Positions 1 through 10,175 of a DNA stretch of 64,000 nucleotides are shown one piece after another (positions within the stretch are counted from its first letter, which is position 1; every line of letters starts with the position of its first letter). The notes under the pieces were generated by a model that made no database searches, was not told where the DNA came from, and worked only from the letters and a program-made list of their open reading frames with translations. A program made the position numbers and the translations under genes. Origin of the DNA: Sphingopyxis sp. OAS728 (GTDB taxonomy: Bacteria; Pseudomonadota; Alphaproteobacteria; Sphingomonadales; Sphingomonadaceae); NCBI RefSeq assembly GCF_014873485.1, contig NZ_JADBDT010000001.1, positions 2,914,001-2,978,000 of the forward strand. Direction: 5' to 3'.

Positions 1-254
1 ACCGCAAGCGGCTGACCCGCAGTGCCCTTGGCCGTACCGCCCGCAACCAGCGTGGGCGCCGCAGGGGCCCCGATCATCCTGGCTGGCGGCACATTTTGAC
101 CCGTCAGCCAGCGGTTCACCGCCCATCCGCCGCCGGCCACGCCGATCAGGAGCAGGAGGAAGGCACCAATGGCGATGGCGCGGAACGATAGCCCCCTCGC
201 CGGGACCACCTCGTCCGCTGGGGGCGAGGCGGTGTCGATGCTGTCGATTGCCAT
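1..254 (-). CDS. Membrane-anchored protein downstream of hemD (partial)
   Basis: Only the first 84 codons lie in the window; the gene runs off the left edge. The N-terminus is short and polar, followed by one hydrophobic segment at about residues 27-46 (IAIGAFLLLLIGVAGGGWAV) and then a Pro/Ala/Gly-rich stretch. This fits a single-pass inner-membrane protein with its bulk in the periplasm. It starts 19 bp after hemD on the same strand, so it is probably in the hemC-hemD transcript. In related bacteria this slot often holds a mitofilin-like protein, but the conserved part is outside the window, so that is inference from position only. Confidence 0.6.
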   Translation of the reverse strand, partial: MAIDSIDTASPPADEVVPARGLSFRAIAIGAFLLLLIGVAGGGWAVNRWLTGQNVPPARMIGAPAAPTLVAGGTAKGTAGQPLA

Positions 255-273
255 GTTTCTCTTTCGAACGACC

Positions 274-963
274 CTATTTTGCATCCTTGTGCCACAAAGC
301 ACCGGCCTCTGCCAACATTGCCGCGTCGTTTGGTTGTCCCGCGATGGCGAGATCGCGCCATCCCTCGCCCGCCGCCGCGGCGACCGACGAACTGATCGCG
401 ACGAGCGCCAGATGGCCACGCTCGTCGCCGACCAGATCCGAAATACGCCGGGCCGCCCGCGCCGAATGCGCGAGCAAGATCGCAGGCGCGGCGATCAGCG
501 CCGACCATTCCGCCGGGGGCTGCGCCGGTTCGACCTTATAGCATGGCAGCGGGGTGATCGACGCGTCGCGCGCGTCGAATTCCGACCGATCCCGACCGCA
601 AAGCCATAATATCGTTCGGATATTTCGTGACGCCATATCGTCAAGAAGCCGCCGGGCGTCGGCAGCCCCCGTCATCGCAACCGTCAATCCTGCGCCCTCG
701 GCGGCGCGAGCCGTTGCAGCGCCAACAGCGTAAACCGGCAGCGACGACAGCTTGGCAAGATCCGCGCCCGCGAGCTTTGCGGCGAAGGCGCTGGTCAGCA
801 GCAGCGCGTTGAAATTTTCGGCCGCCGGCGCGCGCCACTCTATCGGTCGCGCGGCAAAAAGCGGCATCGCGTGGGCGTCGAGTCCCAGTTTTTTTGCTTG
901 CTCGACTGTCGCGGCATTGCCCGGTTCAGGGCGCGTGACGATCAGCGGCAAGCCAGTCGTCAT
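274..963 (-). CDS. hemD: Uroporphyrinogen-III synthase
   Basis: Cyclises hydroxymethylbilane to uroporphyrinogen III, inverting ring D, in the cytoplasmic haem pathway. The 229-residue length is normal for HemD. The N-terminus reads [14 protein letters not shown], the usual TRP-x-P-x-N opening of the family, and the rest is the low-conservation two-domain fold. The ATG overlaps the end of hemC by 4 bp, implying translational coupling with the gene that makes its substrate. Sequence conservation in this family is weak, so the call rests on the opening motif, length and the hemC neighbour together. Confidence 0.9.
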   Translation of the reverse strand: MTTGLPLIVTRPEPGNAATVEQAKKLGLDAHAMPLFAARPIEWRAPAAENFNALLLTSAFAAKLAGADLAKLSSLPVYAVGAATARAAEGAGLTVAMTGAADARRLLDDMASRNIRTILWLCGRDRSEFDARDASITPLPCYKVEPAQPPAEWSALIAAPAILLAHSARAARRISDLVGDERGHLALVAISSSVAAAAGEGWRDLAIAGQPNDAAMLAEAGALWHKDAK

Positions 964-1907
964 GCCGCGAACAGGTGCCGGACGCTTTCGGGCGCCTCGG
1001 CGAGCAGGCGCTGCGCCAGCGCCGACGCCGCGCCCGAATCGGCGACAAGGATGTGGCCGGCGGCATGTTCCGCGCCATCGTCGGAGAAAATTTCGGCATC
1101 GAGGCGCAGCATCCCGTCGTCACGCCAATGGGCGTGCGCTGCGACGGGCGAACGGCAATCGCCGCCGAGGGCCGCAAGGAAATCGCGCTCTGCCGCGACG
1201 GCGCGATGCGTCGGTTCATGGTCGATTGCCGCAAGCAGCGCGCGCGTGGCGGCATCGTCGGCGCGACATTCGATCCCGATCGCGCCCTGCGACGCCGCCG
1301 GAAGCAACAGGCTTGTGTCCTGCACAACGCCCACATCGTGCATCCCCAGCCGGTCGAGCCCCGCCGCCGCGAGCAGGGTCGCATCGGCATCGCCGCCCGC
1401 AATTTTCGCCAGCCGCGTCGCGACATTGCCGCGTAGCAGCACGGTTTCGAGATCGGGGCGGATCCGCTTCACCTGCGCCGCCCGGCGTGGGCTGCTCGTT
1501 CCGAGCCGGGCGCCATGGGGCAGGTCGGCGATCGTCGCGGCGGCAATCCCCTCGTGCACCACCAGCCGATCGCGCGGATCGGCGCGTTCGAGCATCGCAG
1601 CGAGGAAAAAGCGCGCGTCGCGGATCGTTTCGACGTCCTTCAGCGAATGGACCGCGATGTCGATCGTCCCCGCATCAAGCGCCGCGTCAAGTTCGCGCGT
1701 CCACAGCGCCTTGCCGCCGACCTCGGCCAGCGCGCGGTCCTGGATCTTGTCGCCGGTCGCGGTCATCGGCGCGATTTCGAGCGCCGCCATATCGATGCCA
1801 TGGCTGGCAATCAGCGCCGCAGCCGCCATATGCGCCTGAGCCATCGCCAGCGGTGACGCGCGCGTGCCGATACGCAGCGGGTTTTCGGGGGTCGGAAATG
1901 AACTCAT
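960..1907 (-). CDS. hemC: Hydroxymethylbilane synthase (porphobilinogen deaminase)
   Basis: Joins four porphobilinogens into the linear tetrapyrrole hydroxymethylbilane. The 315 residues open with [14 protein letters not shown], the family signature. HSLKD carries the catalytic Asp (about residue 91), GTSSPRR (137-142) binds substrate, and Cys251 in GDCRSPVA is the expected attachment point of the dipyrromethane cofactor. The downstream hemD overlaps by 4 bp. The gene is divergent from tsaD, with about 60 bp between the two starts, so that short gap must hold both promoters. hemE and hemJ of the same pathway lie 32 kb away beside the origin. Confidence 0.97.
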   Translation of the reverse strand: MSSFPTPENPLRIGTRASPLAMAQAHMAAAALIASHGIDMAALEIAPMTATGDKIQDRALAEVGGKALWTRELDAALDAGTIDIAVHSLKDVETIRDARFFLAAMLERADPRDRLVVHEGIAAATIADLPHGARLGTSSPRRAAQVKRIRPDLETVLLRGNVATRLAKIAGGDADATLLAAAGLDRLGMHDVGVVQDTSLLLPAASQGAIGIECRADDAATRALLAAIDHEPTHRAVAAERDFLAALGGDCRSPVAAHAHWRDDGMLRLDAEIFSDDGAEHAAGHILVADSGAASALAQRLLAEAPESVRHLFAA

Positions 1908-1969
1908 CGCCCGCTGCTAGCGCGGGTTGCCCTGTCGATAAAGGGGCGGGTAAAGGAACGCGCAACAAT

Positions 1970-3004
1970 ATGACCCTGATCCTCGGCCTTGAATCGAGCT
2001 GCGACGAAACCGCGGCGGCGCTAGTCGACAGCGAACGGCGCATATTTGCGCACCGCGTCGCCGGACAGGAAGCCGAGCACAGCCCCTACGGCGGCGTCGT
2101 CCCTGAAATCGCGGCGCGCGCGCATGTCGACCGGCTCGCGCCCATCGTCGAAGGCGTGCTCGCCGACGCCGGCGTCTCGCTTGCCGACGTCGATGCGATC
2201 GCCGCAACCGCCGGCCCCGGCCTGATTGGCGGCGTGATGGTCGGGCTCGTCACCGGCAAGGCGCTCGCGCATGCCGCGAACAAGCCACTGATCGCGGTCA
2301 ATCATCTCGAAGGCCATGCGCTCAGCCCGCGCCTTGCCGACCCCGACCTTGAGTTTCCCTATTTGCTGCTGCTCGTCTCGGGCGGCCATTGCCAGCTGCT
2401 GTTGGTGAAGGGCGTCGGCGACTACCGCCGCCTTGCAACGACGATCGACGACGCTGCGGGCGAGGCATTCGACAAGACGGCAAAGCTGCTCGGGCTCGGC
2501 TATCCCGGCGGCCCGGCGGTCGAGCGCATCGCGAAGGACGGCAATCCCCATGCGGTGCCGCTTCCGCGCCCGCTCGTCGGCAGCGCCGAACCGCATTTCT
2601 CCTTCGCCGGGCTCAAAAGCGCGGTCGCGCGCGCCGCCGCGAGCGGCCAGCACAGCGTCCCCGACCTCGCCGCCTCCTTCCAGCAGGCGGTCGTCGACTG
2701 CCTCATCGACCGCAGCCGCATCGCGCTGGCGGCCTGCCCCGATGCCACCGCCTTCGTCGTCGCGGGCGGCGTCGCCGCCAATGGCGCGATACGCGGCGCG
2801 CTCACCGATCTCGCGGCACGCTTCGACAAGGCTTTCGTCGCCCCGCCTTTGTGGCTGTGCACCGACAATGGCGCGATGATTGCCTGGGCTGGCGCCGAAC
2901 GCTTCGCGGCGGGGCTGACCGACGATCTCGGCGTCGCGGCGCGTCCGCGCTGGCCGCTCGATCCCGAAGCCGAAACGGTGCGCGGGGCGGGAGTGAAAGC
3001 ATGA
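1970..3004 (+). CDS. tsaD: tRNA N6-threonylcarbamoyladenosine transferase subunit TsaD
   Basis: Transfers threonylcarbamoyl to A37 of ANN-decoding tRNAs, with TsaB and TsaE. The 344-residue product starts at the ATG giving [17 protein letters not shown], the invariant family opening; the open frame upstream of it is a high-GC artefact overlapping hemC. Metal-binding histidines are visible in NHLEGH (His112, His116). [12 protein letters not shown] (41-52) and [10 protein letters not shown] are also family signatures. The stop overlaps the gpsA start by 4 bp (ATGA), so the two genes are translationally coupled. Confidence 0.97.
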   Translation: MTLILGLESSCDETAAALVDSERRIFAHRVAGQEAEHSPYGGVVPEIAARAHVDRLAPIVEGVLADAGVSLADVDAIAATAGPGLIGGVMVGLVTGKALAHAANKPLIAVNHLEGHALSPRLADPDLEFPYLLLLVSGGHCQLLLVKGVGDYRRLATTIDDAAGEAFDKTAKLLGLGYPGGPAVERIAKDGNPHAVPLPRPLVGSAEPHFSFAGLKSAVARAAASGQHSVPDLAASFQQAVVDCLIDRSRIALAACPDATAFVVAGGVAANGAIRGALTDLAARFDKAFVAPPLWLCTDNGAMIAWAGAERFAAGLTDDLGVAARPRWPLDPEAETVRGAGVKA

Positions 3005-3993
3005 CGTCATATTCCAAATTCGGCGTGATCGGCGGCGGCGCGTGGGGCACCGCGCTCGCGCAGCTCCTTGCCGCCGACGGTGCACCTGTCCGCCTCTGGG
3101 CGCGCGAGAACGATGTCGTCGCCGCGATCAACACCGAACGTCGCAACCCCGTCTTCCTGCCGGGCGCGACGCTGTCGCCCTCGCTGACCGCGACCGCCAA
3201 CCTCGCCGACATGGCCGACCTCGACGCGTTGCTGGTCGTCGTCCCGGTGCCCTTCCTGCGTGCCGTGCTTGCCGAACTCCCGGCGGGCGATGCGCCATTG
3301 ATCTTCTGCAGCAAGGGCATGGAGGCGGGCAGCTTCGCCTTTCCGATCGACATGGCGCGCGACCTCGCGCCGTCGCGCCCGCACGCCGTGCTCTCCGGCC
3401 CGACCTTCGCGCACGAGGTCGCCGCCGGCCTGCCGACCGCGATCACCCTCGCCGCCGCCGATGCCGGGCTCGCAACCGACCTCGCGCAAGCGCTCGCGCG
3501 GCCGCATTTCCGGCCTTATGTGTCGACCGACGTTGTGGGTGCCGAGATTGGCGGCGCGGTCAAGAATATCCTCGCGATCGCCTGCGGCATCGTCGACGGG
3601 GCCGGGCTCGGCCTCAATGCGCGCGCGGCGCTAATCAGCCGCGGCTTTGCCGAAATGACGCGCTTCGGCCTCGCGCGTGGCGCACAGGCCGAAACGCTCG
3701 CCGGGCTTGCAGGGCTTGGAGACCTTGTCCTCACCTGCACCTCGTCCAACTCGCGCAACTTCGCGCTCGGTCAGGGGCTCGGCCGCGGCGAAAGCGCCGA
3801 AGTGCTGATGGCCGACCGTCGCACCGTGGCCGAAGGCGCATTCAGCGCGCCGGTGGTCGCCGCCGCGGCGCGCGCCGACGGTATCGACATGCCGATCACC
3901 GACACCGTCGCGCGGCTCGTTGCCGGCGAAACGCGCGTCGGCGACGCCATTCAGGCTTTGCTCAGCCGCCCGTTGCGACCCGAAGGACGATGA
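3001..3993 (+). CDS. gpsA: NAD(P)+-dependent glycerol-3-phosphate dehydrogenase
   Basis: Reduces dihydroxyacetone phosphate to sn-glycerol 3-phosphate for phospholipid synthesis. The 330 residues begin with a Rossmann motif, [13 protein letters not shown] (8-20). [11 protein letters not shown] (131-141) and [11 protein letters not shown], with the catalytic Lys near residue 188, are diagnostic of GpsA. ATG overlaps the tsaD stop by 4 bp. The C-terminal helical domain is complete and ends normally. The tsaD-gpsA pairing is common in alphaproteobacteria. Confidence 0.97.
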   Translation: MTSYSKFGVIGGGAWGTALAQLLAADGAPVRLWARENDVVAAINTERRNPVFLPGATLSPSLTATANLADMADLDALLVVVPVPFLRAVLAELPAGDAPLIFCSKGMEAGSFAFPIDMARDLAPSRPHAVLSGPTFAHEVAAGLPTAITLAAADAGLATDLAQALARPHFRPYVSTDVVGAEIGGAVKNILAIACGIVDGAGLGLNARAALISRGFAEMTRFGLARGAQAETLAGLAGLGDLVLTCTSSNSRNFALGQGLGRGESAEVLMADRRTVAEGAFSAPVVAAAARADGIDMPITDTVARLVAGETRVGDAIQALLSRPLRPEGR

Positions 3994-4069
3994 ACTGCTT
4001 CGACCAATTGCCTGCCTCCCTCGACCACGCTAGACTGCGCATCAGGGCAAAGCAGAAGGGGCGCCAGGC

Positions 4070-5599
4070 TTGAGCCACACCGATAGCGCAGCCGCGCCCG
4101 CGGCGCCCGAAGCTCCGTCGCGCGATGCCGACACCGCCGCGCTCGCCAAGGGCGGACGTACCAATTTCTTCGGATTCATCCTCCGCCTCGTCGCCCGCCT
4201 GCCCTTCCTCTATGTCGCAGGCCGCTGGTACGGACCCGAAGCGGTCGGGCGCTTCGCCTTTGCTGTGCTCGTCATCGAACTTGTCGCGCAGCTCGCGACG
4301 CTGGGGCTCAAGCGCGGCCTCGCCGAACAGCTCAGCGCGCCCGGCGCCGACCAGCGCACCGTCGTGTGGGACGGCATGTTCGTCGCCTTCCTCGCGTCGG
4401 CCGCCGGATCGCTGCTGCTCGCCCTCTTCCCTCAGCTCATGTTCCCTTCGGGCGGCATCGACAGCGCCGATCGCTGGATGGCCTTTCTCGTCTTCGCGAT
4501 CGCGGGGACCGATATCGCGCTCGCCGCCTGCGCCTATAAATTCGATGTCGGCGCCACCGTGCGCGCCCGCGCGGTCGTCGAACCGTGGGTTATCAGCGCG
4601 GCCGCCGCCGGATTCTGGTTCGTATCGGCGCGCGACGGGCTGATGCTCTCCTATGCCGCCGCGATGCTCGGCGCGTTCCTCACCGCGCTGATCCCGATGC
4701 TGCGTCACTATGGCGGCCCGCACGGCTGGCAGCCGCACCCTGCGCATCTCGTCAAAGTTGCGCGGCGCAACGCACCGCTCGCGGCCGCCGATGCAATCGA
4801 ATGGGGGACGCGCCGCCTCGACCTTTTCATCCTCGGCCAGTTCACCTCGCCGACGATCTACGGCATTTATTATATGGCGCAGCAGGTCGCCTCGCTGCCG
4901 CAGAAGCTCAAGACCAGCTTCGAGCCGATCCTCGGCCCCGTGATCACGCGCAACCTCGCCGAAAAGCGGCTTGCCGCCGTGGCAGCGCAAGTGAGTCAGG
5001 TCGGTTTCTGGATCATCGCCGCGCAGGCCGGCGTAGCGCTCGCGCTGGGCATCCCGGGCGAGGCAGTGATGGGCCTTGTCGGTCCCGAATTCGTCAGCGG
5101 CACCGCCGCGCTCGCCTTCCTGCTCGCTGCCGAGGTTGTCGCCGCGACCGCGGTCGTCAGCGAGGCGGCGCTCGTCTATGTCGCGCGCCATCGCAACCTC
5201 TTGATCAGCATCGCCACGCTCGCGTTACAGGCGGGGCTCAGCGTCGCGCTGATCCTGATCGCGAAATCGATGGGTCTGCCGCCGATCTACTACGCGGGCG
5301 CGGTCGCGCTGGCATTGATGCTCGCGCTCGGATTCGCGTCGCTGGTCAAGGCACGCCTGCTCGCGCGCATCCTCGATGCGCCGGTGAACAGCCTGCGCTG
5401 GGCGCTCGTCTGGGCAACCGCCGGCGCGACGGTGCTCGGCTATGGCGCGACGCAGCTTCCCGAATGGGCCGAACTGCTCATCGGCGTGCCCTTCATCCTC
5501 GGGGTCTATGGCTGGCTGATCTGGACACGCGGTTTCGGCCCGGCCGACCGCGAGTTGTTCCGGAAACATCCCGAACCTGCCGCAGCCCCCGCCAGCTGA
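4070..5599 (+). CDS. Polysaccharide biosynthesis flippase-like membrane protein
   Basis: A 509-residue polytopic membrane protein with a soluble N-terminal stretch of about 30 residues and then roughly 12-14 hydrophobic segments. The spacing and sequence style (FILRLVARLPFLYVAG, GVALALGIPGEAVMGLVGPEF) fit the MOP superfamily, which flips lipid-linked sugars across the inner membrane (Wzx/MviN-like). The start used is TTG at 4070; no ATG lies close before the first conserved segment. No glycosyltransferase is adjacent, so the substrate cannot be inferred. It follows gpsA by 76 bp and converges with the next gene, leaving 2 bp between stops. Confidence 0.75.
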   Translation: MSHTDSAAAPAAPEAPSRDADTAALAKGGRTNFFGFILRLVARLPFLYVAGRWYGPEAVGRFAFAVLVIELVAQLATLGLKRGLAEQLSAPGADQRTVVWDGMFVAFLASAAGSLLLALFPQLMFPSGGIDSADRWMAFLVFAIAGTDIALAACAYKFDVGATVRARAVVEPWVISAAAAGFWFVSARDGLMLSYAAAMLGAFLTALIPMLRHYGGPHGWQPHPAHLVKVARRNAPLAAADAIEWGTRRLDLFILGQFTSPTIYGIYYMAQQVASLPQKLKTSFEPILGPVITRNLAEKRLAAVAAQVSQVGFWIIAAQAGVALALGIPGEAVMGLVGPEFVSGTAALAFLLAAEVVAATAVVSEAALVYVARHRNLLISIATLALQAGLSVALILIAKSMGLPPIYYAGAVALALMLALGFASLVKARLLARILDAPVNSLRWALVWATAGATVLGYGATQLPEWAELLIGVPFILGVYGWLIWTRGFGPADRELFRKHPEPAAAPAS

Positions 5600-5601
5600 T
5601 T

Positions 5602-5859
5602 CTACTCGACGGCTTTCTGCGCCGCGTCGCCGACATCTTCGGCAGCATCCCCGACCTTTTGCGCCGCCTCGGCAATCGCACCGCTTTGCGCCTTGTTGTT
5701 GGCTAGGAACTGGAAGGCGAAAAAGGCCGCAATCAGGATCGCGACAAGGAAGATCAGGCCAAAGCCGATCCCCCCGCCGCGACGCGGCTCGCGGTCGATA
5801 ACCGTGGTGGTATGAGTCGTCCCGTCGGGGTCGCGCGTGGTGTGGATTTCATCGGCCAT
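5602..5859 (-). CDS. Small single-pass membrane protein, unknown function
   Basis: A short protein (85 residues from the preferred start) with a charged N-terminus rich in Thr/Asp, one transmembrane segment (GFGLIFLVAILIAAFFAF), and an Ala-rich amphipathic tail with a repeated A-x-K-VGDAAEDVGDAAQKA pattern. An upstream in-frame ATG at 5874 exists, but a GGGAG ribosome-binding site lies 8 nt before the ATG at 5859, so the shorter form is preferred. I do not recognise a named family. Similar small membrane proteins are common in sphingomonads and usually carry no assigned role. Confidence 0.7.
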   Translation of the reverse strand: MADEIHTTRDPDGTTHTTTVIDREPRRGGGIGFGLIFLVAILIAAFFAFQFLANNKAQSGAIAEAAQKVGDAAEDVGDAAQKAVE

Positions 5860-5916
5860 AAAGAAAACTCCCATGCCTGTGATGCGGCATAGGACGCCCG
5901 GTGCCGATGAAAGTTC

Positions 5917-6915
5917 CTATCCCAGCCGTTCGGCGACCTTCGCCTTGAGGTCGGTCTGCGCGCGCGGGCCAACCTGCGCGATGATCTCGCGTGCACAAAC
6001 CGCGCCCATCGTCAGGCAATCCTTGATCGGACGCCCTTCGGCGAGACCCGACAGGAATCCGGCCGCGAACAGGTCGCCCGCGCCGGTCGTGTCGACCACC
6101 GTTTCGATTGGTTCGGCGCCGACTTCGGTGCGCTCGCCACCCGTCAGCGCGATCGCACCATGCGAGCCGCGCGTGACGATCAGCAGCGGTACCTGCGGCG
6201 CGATCTTCGCGACGGCCGCTTCGAAATCCTCGGTTTCGGCGAGCGCGCAAATCTCGACCTCGTTCGCGAAGAGAATGTCGAACAGCCCCTCGCCGATCAG
6301 CTTACGGAAATCCTCGCCGTGGCGGTCGATGATGAACGCGTCGGACAGGGTGAAAGCGACCTTGCGCCCGGCACTCCGCGAGACGTCGATCGCGCGGCGC
6401 ATCGCAGCGCGCGACAGTTCCGGATCCCACAGATAGCCTTCGAGATAGAGGATTTCCGAATCGGCGATCCACGCCTCGTCGATCATGCGTTGCTCGAGCA
6501 GGTGGCTCGCGCCGAGAAAAGTGTTCATCGTGCGCTGGCCGTCGGGGGTGACGAGGATCAGGCAGCGCGCGGTCGGCGCGCCCTCCTTGAGCGCCGGGGT
6601 TTCATAAGCAACACCGAGCGCGCGCAGGTCGTGCGTGAAGACATGGCCGAGCTGATCGTCGGCGACCTGGCCAATAAAGGCACAGCGTTCACCGAGCGCC
6701 GCCATGCCCGCGAGCGTATTGGCGGCCGAACCACCCGACACTTCGACCGCAGGCCCCATCGCCGCGTACAGCCGTTCGGCCTCCTCGGCGTCGATCAGCC
6801 GCATCGACCCCTTGGTCAGGCCTTCGGCAGTGATCAGCGCATCGTCGGCGCGGGCGAGAACATCGACGATGGCGTTGCCGATGGCTACAACGTCGAAACG
6901 GGCGGTGGAGGCCAT
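5917..6915 (-). CDS. Adenosine kinase / PfkB-family sugar kinase
   Basis: A 332-residue PfkB-family kinase of the ribokinase fold, phosphorylating a ribose-type hydroxyl with ATP. The first family signature is near the N-terminus (GGSAANTLAGMAALG, about 61-75). The second, DTTGAGDLFAAGF, holds the catalytic Asp281 and the oxyanion-hole Gly residues. The overall pattern (FDVVAIGNAIVDVLA start, SEILYLEGYL centre) resembles the bacterial adenosine-kinase group more than fructokinase, but substrate cannot be fixed from sequence. It stands alone, divergent from the EI24 gene. Confidence 0.88.
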   Translation of the reverse strand: MASTARFDVVAIGNAIVDVLARADDALITAEGLTKGSMRLIDAEEAERLYAAMGPAVEVSGGSAANTLAGMAALGERCAFIGQVADDQLGHVFTHDLRALGVAYETPALKEGAPTARCLILVTPDGQRTMNTFLGASHLLEQRMIDEAWIADSEILYLEGYLWDPELSRAAMRRAIDVSRSAGRKVAFTLSDAFIIDRHGEDFRKLIGEGLFDILFANEVEICALAETEDFEAAVAKIAPQVPLLIVTRGSHGAIALTGGERTEVGAEPIETVVDTTGAGDLFAAGFLSGLAEGRPIKDCLTMGAVCAREIIAQVGPRAQTDLKAKVAERLG

Positions 6916-7026
6916 GAAATATCCTGTGATGCGTGGAAAAAGCTGCCGCGCGCCTTAGGCGGCGGCGCACGCCAAGGCAAGCATAACGCTTGACCCGCGC
7001 CCGCCGGCCTACCATCCCTTGGCCCC

Positions 7027-7710
7027 ATGGCCCGCGCCGTTCACGCTTTCCTCCTCGCGCTCAGGGACTTGCCGAACCCCCGCGTGCTGCGCGTGCTCGC
7101 GCAAAGCCTTGCGCTCACGCTGCTGCTCCTCGCCGTCTCGGGCGCCGCGATCTTCTTCGCGGCGCGCTGGGGGCTCGCGCACTGGCAATGGCTCGACGAA
7201 GCGCAGCTCGACATGGCGGGCCTCGTGATCGTCCTCGCGATCGTCGCCGGCAGCTGGTTGCTGTTTCGCGCCGTCGCGATCGTCGTCGTCGGCCTGTTCG
7301 CCGACGGAATCGTCGCCGATGTCGAGGGACGCCATTATCCCGCCGCGGCGGCGCGGGCGGTCGATGTCGGCTGGCGCCAGAATATCCGCCTCGCGCTCGC
7401 GTCGCTGGTGCGGCTGATCGGCGGCAACCTGCTCGCGCTGCCCATTTATATCCTGCTGCTCGTCACGGGGATCGGCACGCCGATCTTCGCGCTGCTCGTC
7501 AACGCGCTGCTGCTCGGCCGCGACCTCGAGGCAATGGTTCTCGCGCGCCATCCGGACCGGCAGCGGCTCGACCGCCCCGCGCGCTGGTCGATGGGGCTGC
7601 TGTCTGCCGCAAGCTTTGTGGTGCCCATCGCCAATTTGTTGGCGCCGATATTGAGCGCGGCTATGGCCGTGCACATGCTGCATCTCAGCAATGGGGACCA
7701 GAAAAGATGA
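7027..7710 (+). CDS. EI24-domain (CysZ-like) integral membrane protein
   Basis: A 227-residue membrane protein with about four to five hydrophobic segments: LTLLLLAVSGAAIFFAA, AGLVIVLAIVAGSWLLF, LLALPIYILLLVTGIGTP and a C-terminal one. The central ADGIVADVEGRHYPAAA region and the overall layout match the EI24/CysZ family (etoposide-induced 2.4; sulfate-transport-associated in some bacteria). No cysteine-biosynthesis genes are nearby, so a sulfate role is not supported here. The stop overlaps the next gene's start by 4 bp (ATGA), so the lipoprotein is probably co-translated. Confidence 0.8.
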   Translation: MARAVHAFLLALRDLPNPRVLRVLAQSLALTLLLLAVSGAAIFFAARWGLAHWQWLDEAQLDMAGLVIVLAIVAGSWLLFRAVAIVVVGLFADGIVADVEGRHYPAAAARAVDVGWRQNIRLALASLVRLIGGNLLALPIYILLLVTGIGTPIFALLVNALLLGRDLEAMVLARHPDRQRLDRPARWSMGLLSAASFVVPIANLLAPILSAAMAVHMLHLSNGDQKR

Positions 7711-8084
7711 TCGAAAACCGCCGCCTGGCCGCTATCGCCGGTCTCGCCTTGACGCTCGGCGCGTGCGCCGGCCCCGCGATCCCGCGCCCCTCGACACCCC
7801 CGCCCGCCGCCCAGCAACCGACGACGGTCGTCAAGCCCGTCCAGAATAATGCCCTGATCGGCAACAGCGCCGACGCCGTCGGCCGCATGTTCGGCAAGCC
7901 GCGACTCGACGTCACCGAGGGTGCCGGGCGCAAGTTGCAATTCGCCGGGTCGAACTGCACCCTCGATGTCTATTTCTACGCCCCGCGCGCGGGCGCCAAC
8001 CCCGTGGCAACGCATGTCGACGCGCGCACGCCCGACGGCCGCAATGCCGACGTGAACAGCTGCGCCCAGTCGCTCCAGCGTTGA
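7707..8084 (+). CDS. Small lipoprotein, unknown function
   Basis: A 125-residue protein with a lipoprotein signal peptide: basic start, hydrophobic LAAIAGLALTLGACAG, and a lipobox with Cys at about residue 19-20. A Pro-rich linker follows, then a compact domain with a Cys pair (SNCTLDVYFY and VNSCAQSL) that may form a disulfide in the periplasm. It overlaps the EI24 gene by 4 bp. I do not recognise a characterised family. It converges with queG, with 2 bp between stops. Confidence 0.8.
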   Translation: MIENRRLAAIAGLALTLGACAGPAIPRPSTPPPAAQQPTTVVKPVQNNALIGNSADAVGRMFGKPRLDVTEGAGRKLQFAGSNCTLDVYFYAPRAGANPVATHVDARTPDGRNADVNSCAQSLQR

Positions 8085-8086
8085 CG

Positions 8087-9151
8087 TCAGGACGTCAGTT
8101 CGGCGAGCGCCCATAAGGCGGCATCGGCGACCATCGGCGACTCATCGCTCGCCAGTCGTTCGAGCACCGGCACGAACCGTACATCGCCGCTGTTTCCCGC
8201 AGCGATCGCGGCGTTGCGCACCATGCGCCCGCGCCCGATCCGTTTGATCGGCGAGCCCGCGAAGACCTGCCGGAAATCGGCATCGTCGAGCGCCAGCAGG
8301 TCGGACAGCGACGGCGCCGCGAGTTCGGCGCGCGGCAGGAACGCGCGGTGCGCCCGCGCGGTTTCGGCGAATTTGTTCCACGGACACGCCGCAAGGCAAT
8401 CGTCGCAGCCATAGATTCGGTTGCCGATCCCGCGCCTCAGCGCGACGGGGATCGGGCCATTATGCTCGATCGTCAGGTAGGAGATGCAGCGCCGCGCATC
8501 GAGCCGGTACGGCGCAGGAAAAGCCTGTGTCGGGCACGCATCCTGGCACGCCGAACAACTGCCGCACGTATCGCGCCCCGGCGTCGACGGCGCGAGATCG
8601 AGCGTCGTGTAGATCGCGCCAAGGAACAGCCAGCTGCCATGGTCGCGGCTGACGAGATTGGTGTGCTTGCCCTGCCAGCCGAGCCCCGCCGCCGCCGAGA
8701 GCGGCTTTTCCATCACCGGCGCGGTGTCGACGAACACCTTGACCTCGGCGTCCTTCACCTCGGCGACGAGCCAGCGCGCGACCGCCTTCAGCGCCCTTTT
8801 GACGATGTCGTGATAGTCGCCGCCCTGCGCATAGACCGAAATCCGTCCGCGGTCGGGGTGCTCCGCCAGCGCGAGCGGATCGAGCGCGGGGGCGTAACTC
8901 ATGCCGAGCGCGACTACCGATCGGACCTCCGGCCACAGTCCCTTGGGCGAACCGCGTTGCTCGGCGCGGCTTTCCATCCAGATCATGTCGCCGTGGCGCC
9001 CCTCGGCGAGCCATTGGTTCAGCCGCGCTGCGGTCTCAGGCGCCGCATCGGCGCGCGCTATGCCGAACGCCGCGAATCCATGCTCACGCGCGACCGCTTC
9101 GAGACGCTCTTCCAGAGGAGGCGTTCCAACAGGCAAGGCTTCTGCAACCAT
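8087..9151 (-). CDS. queG: Epoxyqueuosine reductase
   Basis: Performs the last step of queuosine tRNA modification, reducing epoxyqueuosine to queuosine with cobalamin and two [4Fe-4S] clusters. The first cluster ligands are in [12 protein letters not shown] and the second in [15 protein letters not shown]. The C-terminal piece ([23 protein letters not shown]) is the HEAT-like repeat that binds tRNA. I chose the ATG at 9151 (354 residues) because the family normally opens just before the [20 protein letters not shown] segment; the frame continues upstream to 9256 but that part has no family similarity and overlaps the divergent ABC gene. Confidence 0.95.
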   Translation of the reverse strand: MVAEALPVGTPPLEERLEAVAREHGFAAFGIARADAAPETAARLNQWLAEGRHGDMIWMESRAEQRGSPKGLWPEVRSVVALGMSYAPALDPLALAEHPDRGRISVYAQGGDYHDIVKRALKAVARWLVAEVKDAEVKVFVDTAPVMEKPLSAAAGLGWQGKHTNLVSRDHGSWLFLGAIYTTLDLAPSTPGRDTCGSCSACQDACPTQAFPAPYRLDARRCISYLTIEHNGPIPVALRRGIGNRIYGCDDCLAACPWNKFAETARAHRAFLPRAELAAPSLSDLLALDDADFRQVFAGSPIKRIGRGRMVRNAAIAAGNSGDVRFVPVLERLASDESPMVADAALWALAELTS

Positions 9152-9200
9152 TGGCGCTCTATACGCGAGCGACCTCGCCGTGCCATAGCTTGCATGGCGG

Positions 9201-10175
9201 ATGATTGGGGACCCGGGTTTGAGCGATTTCAGCGTCGAGGCGAATGGCCTCACCAAATATTTCGGCGATTACAAGGCGGTCGACGATGTCAGCCTCGCGG
9301 TGCCGACCGGCAGCATCTATGGCGTGCTCGGCCCGAATGGTGCGGGCAAGACGACCAGCCTGCGCATGACGCTCGGCATCATCGACCCCGATGAAGGGTC
9401 GAGCCGGCTCTTCGGCGGACAGCGGCCGCAGGCGGTGCGGCACCGCATCGGCTATCTTCCCGAGGAACGCGGCCTCTATCCGGGGATGAAGGCACGCGAG
9501 GCGATCGCCTTCATGGGCGCGCTGCGCGGGCTCGACTGGTCGGAGGGGCGCCGGCGTGCCGCAGCGTTTATGACCGAACTCGGGCTCGAACGCGTCATCG
9601 ACACCAAGATCCGCAAGATGTCGAAGGGCATGGCGCAGATGATCCAGCTGATCGGCTCGATCGTCCATGCCCCCGACCTCATTGTCCTAGACGAACCCTT
9701 TTCGGGGCTCGACCCGGTCAATCAGGAGCGGCTCGAAATGCTGGTGCGGCGCGAACGCGACCGCGGCGCGACGATCCTTTTTTCGACGCATGTCATGGCG
9801 CATGCCGAGCGCCTCTGCGACCGCATCGCGATCATCGCGCGCTCGGCACGCCGCTTCGAGGGCACCGTCGATGAGGCGCGCGCGCTGCTGCCGATGCAGG
9901 TGCGTTACACGCCGCGGACCGCCGGCGATCCCGCCACCGTCGCCGCCAACCTCCCGGCGGGCGCGGAACTGCGCGGCGACGCGTGGCACTTCGCGATTCA
10001 GGACGCCGACGTCGAACCTTTGCTCGCGCGCATCACCGCGAGCGGTCATGGCGTCACCGGCCTGTCGATCAGCCGCCCGGCGCTGCACGACGCCTTTGTC
10101 CATATCGTCCGCCAGGTCGATGCGGGGTTCGACGCCGATGCCACCGAAGATGCCGTAGAGGAGGCCAGCGCATGA
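9201..10175 (+). CDS. ABC transporter ATP-binding protein (NatA/Ccm-like exporter)
   Basis: A 324-residue ABC ATPase. Walker A is GPNGAGKT (44-51), the signature loop is degenerate ([12 protein letters not shown]), and Walker B is [13 protein letters not shown], followed by an H-loop Thr-His ([10 protein letters not shown]). The C-terminal 100 residues form the extra domain common in ABC-2-type exporters. A TTG at 9219 ([10 protein letters not shown]) is an alternative start. The stop overlaps the permease gene by 4 bp, so the pair forms one exporter. Layout resembles NatA, the ATPase of a sodium exporter, but substrate is not determinable. Confidence 0.92.
   Translation: MIGDPGLSDFSVEANGLTKYFGDYKAVDDVSLAVPTGSIYGVLGPNGAGKTTSLRMTLGIIDPDEGSSRLFGGQRPQAVRHRIGYLPEERGLYPGMKAREAIAFMGALRGLDWSEGRRRAAAFMTELGLERVIDTKIRKMSKGMAQMIQLIGSIVHAPDLIVLDEPFSGLDPVNQERLEMLVRRERDRGATILFSTHVMAHAERLCDRIAIIARSARRFEGTVDEARALLPMQVRYTPRTAGDPATVAANLPAGAELRGDAWHFAIQDADVEPLLARITASGHGVTGLSISRPALHDAFVHIVRQVDAGFDADATEDAVEEASA

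Noticed and set aside
752..1969. Long open frame upstream of and in frame with tsaD
   Set aside because: It overlaps hemC on the other strand, is Arg/Pro-rich and has no family similarity; the ATG at 1970 gives the conserved start.
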